Source: MGIIb-P sp963934015
Lineage (GTDB): Archaea; Thermoplasmatota; Poseidoniia; Poseidoniales; Thalassarchaeaceae
Length of the DNA stretch: 64,000 nucleotides
Assembly (NCBI GenBank): GCA_963934015.1
Contig: CAWVWT010000002.1
Location: 81,759 to 145,758 of the forward strand
Direction: 5' to 3'
In this document: in pieces, positions 35,909-44,076 of the stretch
Position numbering within the stretch: the stretch's first letter is position 1
Layout: each line of letters starts with the position of its first letter
Notes under the pieces: model-generated
Told to the model about the DNA's origin: nothing
Database searches by the model: none
What the model saw: the letters and a program-made list of their open reading frames with translations, nothing else
Program-made: the position numbers and the translations under genes

Positions 35909-36499
35909 TTACTCTTCTTCACCATAGAGTGCAACGCTACTTGCGCCCACTAACTGCATGTTGCATTTCGGACATTTTTCACTTTTATCCAGATTCAACG
36001 GTTGCACGGCCAACAAACTACGGCAATGTGGGCAAGATGCCAACACTTCGTCTGGCTGTAAAGCAATGTTCTGATTTAATGCTGGTGCATCACCATCATA
36101 CCATGCCCTAAACATTGGGTGTTTAAGCAACCGGAGTCTTTGCGACATTGACCAGCATAAATACAACAAAAGGAATCCCTGTAAGAAGCCCCAGGCACCG
36201 CTAGAATCTTGACTAGCAGTCATAAATTCAACTATCATCAATAAAAAACAGAGCCCGATTGCAATCATCCATATTGTCATGACCCACGGTAAAGCCCAAC
36301 TATCTCTTTGAAAATATCCTCGAACAATCATGATGCAAAACGGCAGTGGTAGCAATAATACGACTAAGATAGCCATACCCATAAATGCACCAAAGGATAC
36401 GAAAAATAAGAAAGCGATTAGTGATAAAGTGAAAATCAACATCATGCCAGATTGACGGTGCGCAAGGGCCAACTGATCAACTTCTAACTCATCGCTCAT
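35909..36499 (-). CDS. Membrane protein with C-terminal zinc ribbon
   Basis: This 196-residue protein has four to five membrane helices in its first 130 residues and a cytoplasmic end with a zinc ribbon, CPHC ... CPKC (about 152-172), then an acidic tail. No family recognised. It converges on the actin-like gene with abutting stops, and its start overlaps the extreme upstream frame of coaBC, so the 88-base spacer before the coaBC ATG probably holds both promoters. Confidence 0.62.
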   Translation of the reverse strand: MSDELEVDQLALAHRQSGMMLIFTLSLIAFLFFVSFGAFMGMAILVVLLLPLPFCIMIVRGYFQRDSWALPWVMTIWMIAIGLCFLLMIVEFMTASQDSSGAWGFLQGFLLLYLCWSMSQRLRLLKHPMFRAWYDGDAPALNQNIALQPDEVLASCPHCRSLLAVQPLNLDKSEKCPKCNMQLVGASSVALYGEEE

Positions 36500-36587
36500 G
36501 CACCGCTCAATACGTACTCTGAAATCGTTCTTTCCATCGCAAATGCTCAGAGGATGGATTCATGAAGGCGGAGCGGGACCATCAATC

Positions 36588-37760
36588 ATGACCCGCGATA
36601 TCGATGTTGATACTCGCAGCACTGCGCTTGCAGGTAAACACATTGCATTGGGTATTACCGGTGGTATCGCAGCAACTGAAACTGTCAAACTTTGCCGTGA
36701 ATTACGCCGGCATGGTGCCGCTGTAACCACTATCATGACCACGGCTGCCACCAAAGTGATTACTCCACTGGCGGTAGAATGGGCATCTCAGGGTAGCGTA
36801 ATCACCGAGTGGACCGCTGAAATGTCACAATTGAGTCAATTTGATGCACTGCTCATTGCGCCAGCATCCCGAAATTTCATCTCCCGATATGTAAATGGGA
36901 TGATGGATCATCCACTGCTGATGAGTTGTTCGGCTGCTCGAAGTCGTTCAACACCCGTCGTAATGGTGCCCTCAATGCATAGCGATTTGTTTGATGACCC
37001 GGTTACACAAGATCTCCTCAAGCGCTTAGATGGTGAGTCTGTAATCTTGGGGCCGTTTGAAGAGGGTCGTTACAAACAACCAAACCCGGTTCAAATCGTA
37101 GCTGAATTATGTCAAGTTGTAAATTTTAATCAAAATTCGATACATATTGCGATTACGCTCGGAGCGAATCGAGCACCTATTGATTCTGTGCGAGCAATTC
37201 AGAATGCTTCTAGCGGTGAAACTGGTTGGTATATTGCTGAATATTTGTATCGATTTGGACACCAAATCACCGTCATTGCTGGAAAAACTAGTGCGTATCC
37301 ATCATTCAATTTGCCGACGGTAATACGCGCAGGCACTCCTGATGAAATGTTGGCCGCCTGTGTCGATACAGCGAAATCAAAGCCTAGAGCGTGGATTCAT
37401 GCCGCAGCAGTATTAGATTACTACACGAAACCCTTGCGCGGTAAGAAAAAGAGTGGTTCGGATTGTTGGGAATTAAATTTACAACCAGGTCCAAAGCACA
37501 TCGCAGAGCTAGACCAATATGTGGGCACAGCAAAGCGTATTGGATTCAAACTTGAAACAGGAGTAACGGTGGATGAATTACACTCTAGGGCCCTCGAGCA
37601 AATTTCGCAGTATGGTGTAGATGCAACTGTCGCCAATATCATGGAGAAAATGCACGATTTTGATACACCTAGAGCCTATTTTGTCACCAGTGAGGCAATC
37701 ACCGAGTTGGCTGACATGGATGCGATGTGCAATTCGATTTTAGGCGTCTTAATGCAATGA
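36588..37760 (+). CDS. coaBC: CoaBC: phosphopantothenoylcysteine synthase/decarboxylase
   Basis: This two-domain enzyme joins cysteine to phosphopantothenate and decarboxylates the product in coenzyme A synthesis. From the ATG at 36588 it has 390 residues. The CoaC flavin domain opens with GKHIALGITGGIAATETVKL and has the LLIAPASRNFISRYVNGMMD strand. The CoaB domain starts near ITLGANRAPIDSVRAIQNAS-SGETG, the nucleotide-binding motif, and includes WIHAAAVLDY and the KPG-like GPKHIAELDQ block. The longer frame from 36498 overlaps the divergent membrane gene and is not favoured. Confidence 0.9.
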   Translation: MTRDIDVDTRSTALAGKHIALGITGGIAATETVKLCRELRRHGAAVTTIMTTAATKVITPLAVEWASQGSVITEWTAEMSQLSQFDALLIAPASRNFISRYVNGMMDHPLLMSCSAARSRSTPVVMVPSMHSDLFDDPVTQDLLKRLDGESVILGPFEEGRYKQPNPVQIVAELCQVVNFNQNSIHIAITLGANRAPIDSVRAIQNASSGETGWYIAEYLYRFGHQITVIAGKTSAYPSFNLPTVIRAGTPDEMLAACVDTAKSKPRAWIHAAAVLDYYTKPLRGKKKSGSDCWELNLQPGPKHIAELDQYVGTAKRIGFKLETGVTVDELHSRALEQISQYGVDATVANIMEKMHDFDTPRAYFVTSEAITELADMDAMCNSILGVLMQ

Positions 37761-37814
37761 ATTCCGTATTCAGCGGCGTCACATTGAAGCAGAAGATATT
37801 GACGAGCGTGAATT

Positions 37815-39308
37815 ATGGCAGACCATGGGAAGGCGAAGCGTGGCATCCCCCCAAAGTCTGACTTCAATGCTTGGTACCCAGCTATTGTTGAAATTGCCGA
37901 ACTGGTTGATAAGCGATATCCAATCAAGGGAATGGATGTATGGAGGCCCTACGGATGGAAGGCAATGCGTTGCATCGATGCCCTAACCCATTCAGAAATG
38001 GAACGCACTGATCACGAAGAAGTACGATTCCCATTATTAATCCCTGAAGATTTGCTTGAAAAGGAAAATCGGCTGGTGTCACGGCTCAAACGTGCGCGTG
38101 AGGAGGACGTTGACCCCAGTGAACTTCGGGACGATGAAGAAGAAGCTGGTTTCAAGAAAGAAGTGTATTGGGTTAAACATGCGGGAGAGACTGATCTCGA
38201 AGTCCCTATGTTCTTGCGACCAACTAGTGAAACTGCGATGTACACCATGTTTCCACTCTGGATTCGAAGCCATGCAGATTTACCATTAAAGACATATCAA
38301 ATTGTCAACACATTTCGTTATGAAACCAAACAAACGCGCTCTTTTATTAGAGTACGTGAAATTCATTTCTTCGAGGCACATACAGCTCACGCCGACGAAG
38401 ATTGCGCATCTCGACAAATAGAGGAAGACTTGGAAATTGTTTCTCGATTAATGGGTAGTATGTCACTTCCAGTGATTATTTCCAAACGTCCCGTCTGGGA
38501 CACGTTTCCCGGTGCATGGTATACAATTGCGATAGATGTAATCATGCCAAATGGTCGAACCTTACAAGTCGCATCATGTCACCATTACAAAGATCAGTGG
38601 GCCAAAGCATTCGATATTACATATCAAGACGCGGACGGAGGCACTCAGTATTGCCACCAGACGACATATGGGATGTCCGAACGTTTACTTGGGTCGGTAG
38701 TCGGTATGCATGGTGATGATAACGGACTCATATTCCCGCCACAAATTGCCCCCATACAAGTTGTATTAATGCCTGTTGCTGCACATAAAAATCCATCTAT
38801 AACCAAGGCTGTTGATGCTGCTGCTGCCGAGTTGCGAGGTTCAGGATATAGAGTCAAAATCGATGCACGAGATTTACGCCCAGGTCAGAAATATTGGGAT
38901 TGGGAAATCAAAGGTGTCCCACTTCGATTAGAAATTGGACCTAGAGATGTTGAAAATGGCAATGCATTTGCAGCACGTCGGACGGGTGGAAAAGAGCCGA
39001 TTCCACTTGACAATATAGTGGAAGGTGTGCGAGGACAACTCGAATTGGTTCATACCGAACTAACCAATCGGAGCCAGGCACACATCAGTGATTGCATCAT
39101 CCGCTTAGAAAACATGGACCAAGAAATCAATGATGGCCATATTTACGAAGTTGCTTTTGACGGAACCGATGCAGATGCCGAAGTCTTGGAAAAATCGACA
39201 GGATTGACAATTCTCGGTGATGCCATGGCGGGATTTTCCGAGGATCAGATTTGTATCGCTACCGGTAAATCAACCCGGCGTAAGCAGCATCTAGCTAGAA
39301 TGTATTAA
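37815..39308 (+). CDS. proS: Prolyl-tRNA synthetase, archaeal/eukaryotic type
   Basis: This class II synthetase charges tRNA-Pro. It has 497 residues. Visible signatures are the N-terminal FNAWYPAIVEIAELVDKRYPIKG, motif 2 with FRYETKQTRSFIRVREIHFFEAHT, motif 3 QTTYGMSERLLGSVVGMHGD, an anticodon-binding domain (IQVVLMPVAAHKN), and the archaeal-type C-terminal extension ending with a terminal Tyr (LARMY), which reaches the active site in this subfamily. It follows coaBC by 54 bases. The stop interlocks (TTAA) with the next, convergent gene. Confidence 0.95.
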   Translation: MADHGKAKRGIPPKSDFNAWYPAIVEIAELVDKRYPIKGMDVWRPYGWKAMRCIDALTHSEMERTDHEEVRFPLLIPEDLLEKENRLVSRLKRAREEDVDPSELRDDEEEAGFKKEVYWVKHAGETDLEVPMFLRPTSETAMYTMFPLWIRSHADLPLKTYQIVNTFRYETKQTRSFIRVREIHFFEAHTAHADEDCASRQIEEDLEIVSRLMGSMSLPVIISKRPVWDTFPGAWYTIAIDVIMPNGRTLQVASCHHYKDQWAKAFDITYQDADGGTQYCHQTTYGMSERLLGSVVGMHGDDNGLIFPPQIAPIQVVLMPVAAHKNPSITKAVDAAAAELRGSGYRVKIDARDLRPGQKYWDWEIKGVPLRLEIGPRDVENGNAFAARRTGGKEPIPLDNIVEGVRGQLELVHTELTNRSQAHISDCIIRLENMDQEINDGHIYEVAFDGTDADAEVLEKSTGLTILGDAMAGFSEDQICIATGKSTRRKQHLARMY

Positions 39309-39877
39309 TCGCGTGCTCGCCACCCATTTACGATGTACCACACACTCATTAAGAGTAGAAGTACATCAGGTATACCAATATCGCCTGTTGGACTCCATGC
39401 TATGTGTTCATCCATACGATGGAATTCTAGCCAATTTAGTTTCATACTTGTTGAACATGTAGCATGAACGTCGGATGCACAATTTGAAAGTATATTTCCA
39501 AATCCGTAAAATAAGTTTACAATAACACCGGTTGCTCCTAGCAAACCACCTAAAATACTCAATTTGTGTTTCAGAGAACGCCCAGCAATACCTTCATCGT
39601 CAATAGAATACGATGGGTTTGGTGGCATGTCTTCTGGCATCGGAAGTGGGAGTCCACCTTCTGGCATATCATCGATTAGTAAATCATCGCCATCAATTTC
39701 CGAAAATTGTTCAGCAAGGGCACGTTTAGTTTCACCGCGTGAGATTCCAACATTGTCTAAAAATTCGGTCCCATAAATTCGTTCAGCCAAACTAGCCAAG
39801 ACTGGATCATCAGCGATTTGCTGGGCTGAAAGTTTGCCATCAAGGAGTTCCTTGAGTCGACTATCATCTTCACTCAT
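39305..39877 (-). CDS. Membrane protein of unknown function
   Basis: From the ATG at 39877, which follows AGGGGAA, this gives 190 residues. The first 100 are soluble and acidic, including a predicted helical segment (LKELLDGKLSAQQIADDPVLASLAERIYG) and a proline/methionine-rich stretch; the rest has two or three membrane helices with an extracytoplasmic loop that contains two cysteines (CASDVHATC). No family recognised. It follows the transketolase pair, but 69 bases separate them and it may have its own promoter. Confidence 0.6.
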   Translation of the reverse strand: MSEDDSRLKELLDGKLSAQQIADDPVLASLAERIYGTEFLDNVGISRGETKRALAEQFSEIDGDDLLIDDMPEGGLPLPMPEDMPPNPSYSIDDEGIAGRSLKHKLSILGGLLGATGVIVNLFYGFGNILSNCASDVHATCSTSMKLNWLEFHRMDEHIAWSPTGDIGIPDVLLLLMSVWYIVNGWRARD

Positions 39878-39946
39878 GTGTTCCCCTCTAATGGGTGCGT
39901 GCCCCCACCTCTTCATCAAGGCTATGGAGCAGAGGGGGGTTCATAC

Positions 39947-40894
39947 TTACCTCCGAGAGATTGCACGTTGGGCTGCTTTCGAGATGTCATTAGCCTTCAT
40001 ATGTAGCATTTCAAGCAATTCATCACTACCACCTGATTCTCCAAATCTATCTTGGACCCCAATTCGCTCAACTGGGACTGGATGTTCTGAAACAATGCAT
40101 TCTGAAACCGCACCACCAAGACCCCCGATGATAGAATGATCTTCAGCCGTTACAATCGCACCACATCGCTTGGCTAAATCTACAATTAATTCTGTATCTA
40201 ATGGCTTGATTGTATGCATATCGACAACTGTAGCTTCAATTCCCTGTTGCGAGAGAGATTCTGCTGCATCAAGGGCTTCATTGAGTAATACACCACAGGC
40301 GATAATGGCCACATCATCTCCAGTTCGGTGGACATACCCTTTGCCGATTTGCAATTGGGCGGCCGACTCTTCGGTGTAAGCACGCTGCACCTTATTTCTG
40401 GCAGTGCGCATATAGGAAGGTCGTTCATGTTGTCTTAGCGCAAGCGTCAATGCCTTTGCTGAAATGTCGTCGCACGGATGCATCACAGTCATGTTGGGCA
40501 ATGTCCGATATATGGCTAGATCCTCAATCGACTGGGCACTGGAACCATCAGTTCCAGTATGGATACCACCATGACTTCCACAGAGGTGGACAACAATATT
40601 CGGACGCGCTATTCCATTTCGAACTTGCTCGAATCCTCTTTCAGTAAAAATTGCAAAAGTAGAGGCAAATGGAACATAACCTGATGTAGACAAGCCAGCA
40701 GCAACCAACATCATATTTTGTTCAGCAATACCCAAACTTACAGTATGGCTTGGCTTTTCTGCCCTGAATAGGCAAGATTTAGTTGATTTACCGAGATCTG
40801 CTTCCAAAACCACTACTCGGTCATCACCGACCATTTCGAGGAGTGCAGCTCCGTAGCCATCTCGACTTGCCCCCCCGCCGCTTGGAGCACTCAT
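39947..40894 (-). CDS. tktB: Transketolase, C-terminal (pyrimidine-binding/C) subunit
   Basis: This is the second half of a split transketolase, which moves two-carbon units in the pentose phosphate network. The 315 residues hold the pyrimidine-binding domain (VSLGIAEQNMMLVAAGLSTSG, with the catalytic glutamate of EQNM) and the C-terminal domain (VDMHTIKPLDTE). The HGGIHTGTDGSSAQSIEDLA loop matches the family. It overlaps the N-terminal subunit gene by ATGA, so they are made together. Confidence 0.92.
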   Translation of the reverse strand: MSAPSGGGASRDGYGAALLEMVGDDRVVVLEADLGKSTKSCLFRAEKPSHTVSLGIAEQNMMLVAAGLSTSGYVPFASTFAIFTERGFEQVRNGIARPNIVVHLCGSHGGIHTGTDGSSAQSIEDLAIYRTLPNMTVMHPCDDISAKALTLALRQHERPSYMRTARNKVQRAYTEESAAQLQIGKGYVHRTGDDVAIIACGVLLNEALDAAESLSQQGIEATVVDMHTIKPLDTELIVDLAKRCGAIVTAEDHSIIGGLGGAVSECIVSEHPVPVERIGVQDRFGESGGSDELLEMLHMKANDISKAAQRAISRR

Positions 40895-41721
40895 GCTAAT
40901 TCCTCCATGGCCAAATTGAATTGTGCTTCGCTAGGAGCGGCCCCATGAAATTTAGGATTGTTTTCCATATATGAAACTCCTTTTCCTTTGATAGTGTGCA
41001 TCACAATACATGCGGGCCCATCAGTGACCTGATCAGCCCAATCGATAGCGTTGACAACTTGCTGCATATCGTGCCCATCAATTTCCATCACAGCCCAACC
41101 AAAGGCAGCAAATTTTTCTGCAACATCGAACATTCGCATTTGTGTTTCGCAGAAATCATCGTTCTGGATACCGTTACGATCAACGATTACGTTCAAATTT
41201 CCAATTTCATGATGCACGGCAGCCATCACACCTTCCCAAATTTGTCCTTCTTGTAATTCCCCATCGCCTAGCATTACCCATGCAGTACGATCGCTACCAT
41301 CTAGTGTTGCGGCAAGCGCGCACCCTATTCCGAAGGATAGCCCCATGCCTAGGCTACCGGCACTGAAATCAACACCTGGGCACCATTTCATGTCCACGTG
41401 ACCTTGGCACCTTCCACCGAGCTTGCGGTATGTCCACAAATCCGACTCAGATAAAAATCCACGTTCATGTAGAATAGAATATACCCCCGGGCTTGCATGC
41501 CCTTTGCTCATGATAAATCGGTCTCTATTGGCCCACGTGGAATCATTTGTATCGACACGCAGTCGGTGGCCATACAAGCCAGTCAGCATGTCGATTGCAC
41601 TCAAGCTTCCACCAGGGTGTCCTGCACCAATTCCGTATACCATCCGAACTATGTTACGACGGCAGCGTTTAGCCATCATTTCTAGTTCAGCGATATCCAA
41701 TCCCATGCCCCGTTCAGCCAT
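40891..41721 (-). CDS. tktA: Transketolase, N-terminal (TPP-binding) subunit
   Basis: This 276-residue protein is the first half of a two-gene transketolase, a layout usual in archaea. It has GAGHPGGSLS (32-41), MSKGHASPGVY and the TPP/magnesium motif GDGELQEGQIWEGV...VDRNGIQNDD (about 152-188) with the terminal Asn. It is the first gene of the transketolase pair and is followed by its partner with a 4-base overlap. The OPT transporter gene ends 63 bases upstream on the same strand. Confidence 0.92.
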   Translation of the reverse strand: MAERGMGLDIAELEMMAKRCRRNIVRMVYGIGAGHPGGSLSAIDMLTGLYGHRLRVDTNDSTWANRDRFIMSKGHASPGVYSILHERGFLSESDLWTYRKLGGRCQGHVDMKWCPGVDFSAGSLGMGLSFGIGCALAATLDGSDRTAWVMLGDGELQEGQIWEGVMAAVHHEIGNLNVIVDRNGIQNDDFCETQMRMFDVAEKFAAFGWAVMEIDGHDMQQVVNAIDWADQVTDGPACIVMHTIKGKGVSYMENNPKFHGAAPSEAQFNLAMEELA

Positions 41722-41784
41722 ACCATCACTAATTTGGTCCTCACCCGGGGGGTCTTTGAGCGTTACCGCAATACAATGCGAATT

Positions 41785-43953
41785 TTAAGAGCGCATTGAT
41801 GGTGGTTTCAAGGAGTTGATGAATCTCCTAATGCCATCTACCGCAATCGCAATCCAATCAATTAACAGGTTACCACGTCCATTCTTTGAGTGTGGCATGC
41901 CACGTGTTGCAAGATATGTAAAGACCAAGAAGAACCAGACAAAGAACAGAACAGATAACCAAGTAGGAAGCGTGCCAATAACACGTTCATTACACATTGA
42001 GTGCCCTGTCGCAGAATCAACATAGGATTCGCTACAGAACCACTCACCTGGAACTCGAATCGGCTTGACTAAATTAGCGATTACAATAAACATGGCAACA
42101 ACAACTCCCATCAGAGCCTCTCCAGCAATCATCCCCGCCGAAAGTAGCAACCCCCGTTTGGAGACTTCCGTTCCGGCTTCAACTGCCTCCTCACTTGGAT
42201 CTCCTGACAACGAACCATCGACTCTTAAATGCGTGGTTCGCACTACAAAATGACTCAGTAGACCCCCGATAAAAATGGTTGCTGAAAGATAGAATGGTAG
42301 GTACATTCCAATTGCAACAGACATTACTGGAAGCCCCTTCCAAATGATAAGAATCGCAACCAAAACACCCAACCCGAGCATTGGGTAATTGACCGTCCCC
42401 CCAAATATCCCTTCAATTAGTGTGCCGATAATTTCTGCCTGAGGAGCTGCTAAAGCGCTAGAACATGTTGGGTCATTGGCAGGGGGGTTTGACATACAAT
42501 ATGTGTTTGTAATTCTATATGCATCATTGAGGACGACCAAAGTCAGTGGTGCCATCACAGCTCCAGTGATGACTCCAACAATTTCAGCAATTTGCTGCTT
42601 CCATGGAGTTGCGCCAACCAAATGCCCAGTTTTCAAATCCTGCATTACATCTCCTGCGATTGCGGCATTTACGGCGACAACACTAGCAATAATCAGGGTT
42701 GCATACATCAATTCATTTTGTTCCATTCCCAATAGTAGATCACCAACAATCCAAACAAGTAGTGCAGTCGCCATTAGTGTCGCGATTGTCATGCCCGAAA
42801 CTGGTGAATTGCTTGAACCTACGACACCTGCAATATATCCGGCAACTGCGGAGAAGAAAAAGGCAGTCATAGCCAAGAATAACGACCCCACAGCACCTAG
42901 AATTAGCGATTCCATCATAGAAGCCCCTTTCAGATTTAATCTCCATGTGTAGAAAATGAACGTTAGGATTACTATAGCAATCAATACTGGCATCATTTTC
43001 TTCATGGGTAAATCTTGTTCAGTTCGAGGTAAACCTTGTACATCGTCCCCTAAATCAGATCCAAATACACGCTTAACACCAGTCATGATTGTCTTTCTCA
43101 TTGACCAAAGGGTCCACAACCCGCCTACAACCATACAGCCTACACCGACGAATTTGACGTGGGTACTCCACAGTGAATGGGCGCTATGTGCTAGATCCAT
43201 GCCGCCGCTTGGCCATCCATGAACTAAGCCATAAACTGGCGTAATTAACAGTACACCGATAATGGCTCCTGTGAAAATATATGACGCTATTCGTAATCCA
43301 ACGATGTAGCCTACAGAAAGGAGTGCTAGGGACAAGTCAGAAGCACCATAAATTCTCGCTCCAGCAATATCAATTCCTGCCATAACCTTCCCTTCAACAA
43401 TTTCAAATCCCTTAACAAACCATCCGTATAATGCACCTAAACCAAGTGCATATAGAATGACAATCAGAGAAGAACCACCCTTTTCACCTGCAACAAGAAC
43501 TTCTTCGCATGCTATCCCTTCAGGATACAGTAACGCTTCCTCGACGATGAATACACGCCGTAATGCAATGGTGAAGATTGTACCCAAAACACCCCCCAGA
43601 ATTGCGACGCAAAATACGGTAACAAAATTCATGTCGCCCGCAAATCCCATTACTAGAAGTGCAGGCATTGTGAATATGATCCCAGCAGCGAGTGATTCTC
43701 CTGCCGAGGTCATTGTTTGAACCACATTGTTTTCGAGGATTGTCACATCCTTGAACTTCATTAGTCGAAGAAGTAGCATCGACATGACGGCTGCTGGGAT
43801 AGAGGCAGATACAGTCATCCCCATATACAGTCCAAGATACGTGTTAGCCGCAGTCATCAGCGCACCCAATACGATACCGAGGACAATTGCGCGGACTGTT
43901 AATTCTGCAATATTCTTGTCAGCGGTCACATATGGTGTGTGGGTGGCCGTCAT
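41785..43953 (-). CDS. OPT-family oligopeptide transporter
   Basis: This large integral membrane protein of the OPT family imports small peptides or metal chelates with protons. It has 722 residues and about 15 hydrophobic helices. Family landmarks are the N-terminal LGIVLGALMTAANTYLGLYMGM helix, AAVMSMLLLRL, and the SPVSGMTIATL and GDVMQDLKTGHLVGATPWKQQ segments. Peptide import fits a heterotrophic marine lifestyle. It is divergent from the P-type ATPase gene, whose upstream frame starts at the same place. Confidence 0.9.
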   Translation of the reverse strand: MTATHTPYVTADKNIAELTVRAIVLGIVLGALMTAANTYLGLYMGMTVSASIPAAVMSMLLLRLMKFKDVTILENNVVQTMTSAGESLAAGIIFTMPALLVMGFAGDMNFVTVFCVAILGGVLGTIFTIALRRVFIVEEALLYPEGIACEEVLVAGEKGGSSLIVILYALGLGALYGWFVKGFEIVEGKVMAGIDIAGARIYGASDLSLALLSVGYIVGLRIASYIFTGAIIGVLLITPVYGLVHGWPSGGMDLAHSAHSLWSTHVKFVGVGCMVVGGLWTLWSMRKTIMTGVKRVFGSDLGDDVQGLPRTEQDLPMKKMMPVLIAIVILTFIFYTWRLNLKGASMMESLILGAVGSLFLAMTAFFFSAVAGYIAGVVGSSNSPVSGMTIATLMATALLVWIVGDLLLGMEQNELMYATLIIASVVAVNAAIAGDVMQDLKTGHLVGATPWKQQIAEIVGVITGAVMAPLTLVVLNDAYRITNTYCMSNPPANDPTCSSALAAPQAEIIGTLIEGIFGGTVNYPMLGLGVLVAILIIWKGLPVMSVAIGMYLPFYLSATIFIGGLLSHFVVRTTHLRVDGSLSGDPSEEAVEAGTEVSKRGLLLSAGMIAGEALMGVVVAMFIVIANLVKPIRVPGEWFCSESYVDSATGHSMCNERVIGTLPTWLSVLFFVWFFLVFTYLATRGMPHSKNGRGNLLIDWIAIAVDGIRRFINSLKPPSMRS

Positions 43954-44012
43954 ATGCCTACGACTTCAATTAGGATTGTCAAGCATCCGGTTGACCAAAC
44001 AGAAAATGTTCA

Positions 44013-44028
44013 GGTCCCTACAGGGACC
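44013..44028 (+). repeat. Perfect hairpin in the OPT/P-ATPase divergent spacer
   Basis: GGTCCC-TACA-GGGACC forms a 6-base-pair stem with a 4-base loop in the 123-base spacer. Its near-central position makes it a candidate operator for a dimeric regulator acting on both genes, or a 5'-UTR hairpin if the ATPase gene starts at 44077. Confidence 0.5.
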
Positions 44029-44076
44029 CCGAACATGAGTATCATAAGCAAGGGTACACCACGACATTGTGTTCAT

